DNA of 20,338 nt. Source: a virus. The stretch's first letter is position 1, and each line of letters begins with the position of its first letter. A program made the position numbers and the translations under genes. This document shows positions 19,659 through 20,338 of this stretch, piece by piece. The notes below the pieces were generated by a model. That model did no database searches. It was not told where the DNA came from and saw only the letters and a program-made list of their open reading frames with translations. Location of the stretch: IMG/VR virus record IMGVR_UViG_3300030103_001451, positions 1-20,338 of that record. One strand, written 5' to 3'.

Positions 19659-19832
19659 GCTGGCTCACTTGATCGGGAGGCAAGGAGCAAGGGAACTGAG
19701 TTGTCGCCCGGAGGCTAGAACCTCACCCGCACTTGCGAACGAATGAGGCTGGCGAGTAGTCCATCCACACGCCGCTACAGAAAGGAAAGCCGCCGCTGGT
19801 CGCCAGATCAACGACGGCAGGAGGGGTGGACT
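19659..19832. other. Non-coding stretch with possible RNA structure
   Basis: With the terminator and promoter, this forms the 284-base gap between the 109-aa gene and the metallophosphoesterase. No credible protein and no tRNA cloverleaf is seen. CTGGCGA (19749-19755) is complementary to TCGCCAG (19800-19806), and AGTCCA (19758-19763) to TGGACT (19827-19832). The two pairings interlock in the order of a pseudoknot. Near 19710-19723 the minus strand also has the small hairpin GAGG-TTCTAG-CCTC. These could form part of a leader, a small RNA or a regulatory site, but short pairings arise by chance and I cannot name a known RNA family. Confidence 0.35.
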
Positions 19833-20162
19833 TCAATGATACAGCCTCGAGACTTGGTTGCAAGCAATTTGCAGAAGATCAAGGCGGGCATTCACATCAA
19901 AGTTTTTCTTGTAGATCCTGAAGACGTACGCGCCATCTTCTCGGGACATGCCAACGTACTTGGATGCTTGGCTGAGGCCGAAGCGGTCGCAGGCTGATCC
20001 AAAGAACTTGAAGGCTCTGACCCACCTTGGATCGGTATACCGAGACGGTGGCAGCCTGCCGAAGTCTTGCAAGCGTTCAATCGGTTTGCGTGGACACCAG
20101 TGGTTGTACAGAGAATCCATCTCAAGCAACTTGCGTCGAAGTGGTGATTTGGGCTTTCTCAT
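19833..20162 (-). CDS. 109-aa basic protein of unknown function
   Basis: The ATG at 20162 overlaps the upstream winged-helix gene (ATGA). The protein begins MRKPKSPLRRKLLEMDSLYN and is basic, with PRKPIERLQDFGRLPPSR and a Trp/Phe-containing helix (PRWVRAFKFFGSACDRFGLS). The segment QASKYVGMSREDGAYVFRIY could be a helix-turn-helix recognition part, but the match is loose. There is no signal peptide or membrane segment. It follows a DNA-binding-type protein and is followed by a terminator, so it may be the last gene of a regulatory or replication operon. I do not recognise a family. Confidence 0.65.
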   Translation of the reverse strand: MRKPKSPLRRKLLEMDSLYNHWCPRKPIERLQDFGRLPPSRYTDPRWVRAFKFFGSACDRFGLSQASKYVGMSREDGAYVFRIYKKNFDVNARLDLLQIACNQVSRLYH

Positions 20163-20338
20163 AGTTCAAACAACGTCTCTCGGTAAACCGGGCGGTACAA
20201 GTTGGCCTTGCGTCCATACCGGGTGACACCGACTTTGCCTGACTTCTCGATCAAGCCCTTCTTGACCAGATAGTTGAACGTGGCAGAGCATGACTGGTGC
20301 GACATCTCAAGGTCGAGTTCAGCCCGGTCGCATGTGAC
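20159..20338 (-). CDS. Partial winged-helix DNA-binding protein
   Basis: The gene enters from the right edge and its last 59 residues are visible, ending at TGA 20161-20159. The visible part shows a helix-turn-helix with a wing: CDRAELDLEMSHQSCSATFN, then LVKKGLIEKSGKVG and TRYGRKANLYRPV. The 'LVKKGLIEK-x-G...TRYGRKA-x-LYRP' end is typical of winged-helix proteins of the MarR/DprA-C or phage replication-regulator type. The frame is open to the edge. Whether it is a transcription regulator or the C-terminal DNA-binding domain of a larger replication protein cannot be told from this fragment. Confidence 0.7.
   Translation of the reverse strand, partial: VTCDRAELDLEMSHQSCSATFNYLVKKGLIEKSGKVGVTRYGRKANLYRPVYRETLFEL

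Noticed and set aside
19549-19683. An N-terminal extension of the metallophosphoesterase to ATG 19683
   Set aside because: It contains the terminator-like hairpin and the CG run, and its residues do not resemble the family before IAAISCSHSPF.
19659-19832. A tRNA or known riboswitch in the intergenic gap
   Set aside because: I looked for a T-loop, an anticodon arm and an acceptor pairing on both strands and found no consistent cloverleaf. No known riboswitch core was recognised.
1-20338. CRISPR arrays, insertion sequences, integrase, attachment sites or anti-phage defence genes
   Set aside because: No spaced direct repeats, no transposase or recombinase motifs and no defence-type protein signatures were seen on either strand.

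Overview
The window is one arm of a tailed double-stranded DNA phage, or a prophage, with HK97-type head genes and a siphovirus-like tail. Every gene I can support lies on the minus strand, so transcription runs from position 20338 down to 1. The coding is very dense. Neighbouring genes are repeatedly joined by 4-nt ATGA overlaps (at 20159, 17523, 17326, 16788, 15502, 13395, 4176, 3805, 3374, 2283 and 196) or by 1-nt TGATG/TAATG overlaps (at 14276, 12913, 11299 and 7595). I see no integrase, repressor-operator region, tRNA, IS element or CRISPR array, so lytic and temperate lifestyles cannot be told apart here. Both ends of the window cut through genes.

Host clues: the protein at 17523-18569 is cysteine-rich and ends in a dockerin/EF-hand-like calcium loop followed by a tail reading VLSEWGACP. 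That style of C-terminus is characteristic of secreted proteins of Planctomycetota, particularly Phycisphaerae-like bacteria. The protein at 12913-13398 ends in a PEP-CTERM-like sorting tail. A planctomycete host, probably aquatic, is my inference from these two tails and is not proven.

Layout in transcription order. (1) 20338-19833: a partial winged-helix DNA-binding protein and a 109-aa unknown. (2) 19832-19549: the only real intergenic region, with a good minus-strand terminator, a possible promoter whose spacer is alternating CG, and possible RNA structure. (3) 19548-16961: a calcineurin-like metallophosphoesterase, an acidic 70-aa protein, the dockerin-type exported protein, a CxxC zinc-binding protein and a PD-(D/E)XK nuclease. 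(4) 16991-16325: three small membrane proteins that look like a lysis cassette (TM plus coiled coil, lipoprotein plus three TMs, and a 39-aa TM peptide). No endolysin is recognisable. (5) 16323-12913: LamG-like, beta-rich and beta-helix-like appendage proteins, and the PEP-CTERM-like protein. They lie upstream of the terminase rather than after the tail genes. (6) 12913-5148: small and large terminase, a 1234-aa portal-MuF fusion carrying several inserted domains, a protease-capsid fusion and a probable decoration protein. (7) 5063-1: head-tail connector, head closure, tail completion, tail terminator, tail tube, tail assembly chaperone with a -1-frame extension ORF, a short tape measure protein, and the start of a tail-tip gene.

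Together these supply DNA packaging (terminase, portal), procapsid assembly and maturation (MuF, protease, capsid, decoration), head-tail joining and tail-tube assembly. A separate upstream block may serve adsorption, lysis and interaction with the host envelope.
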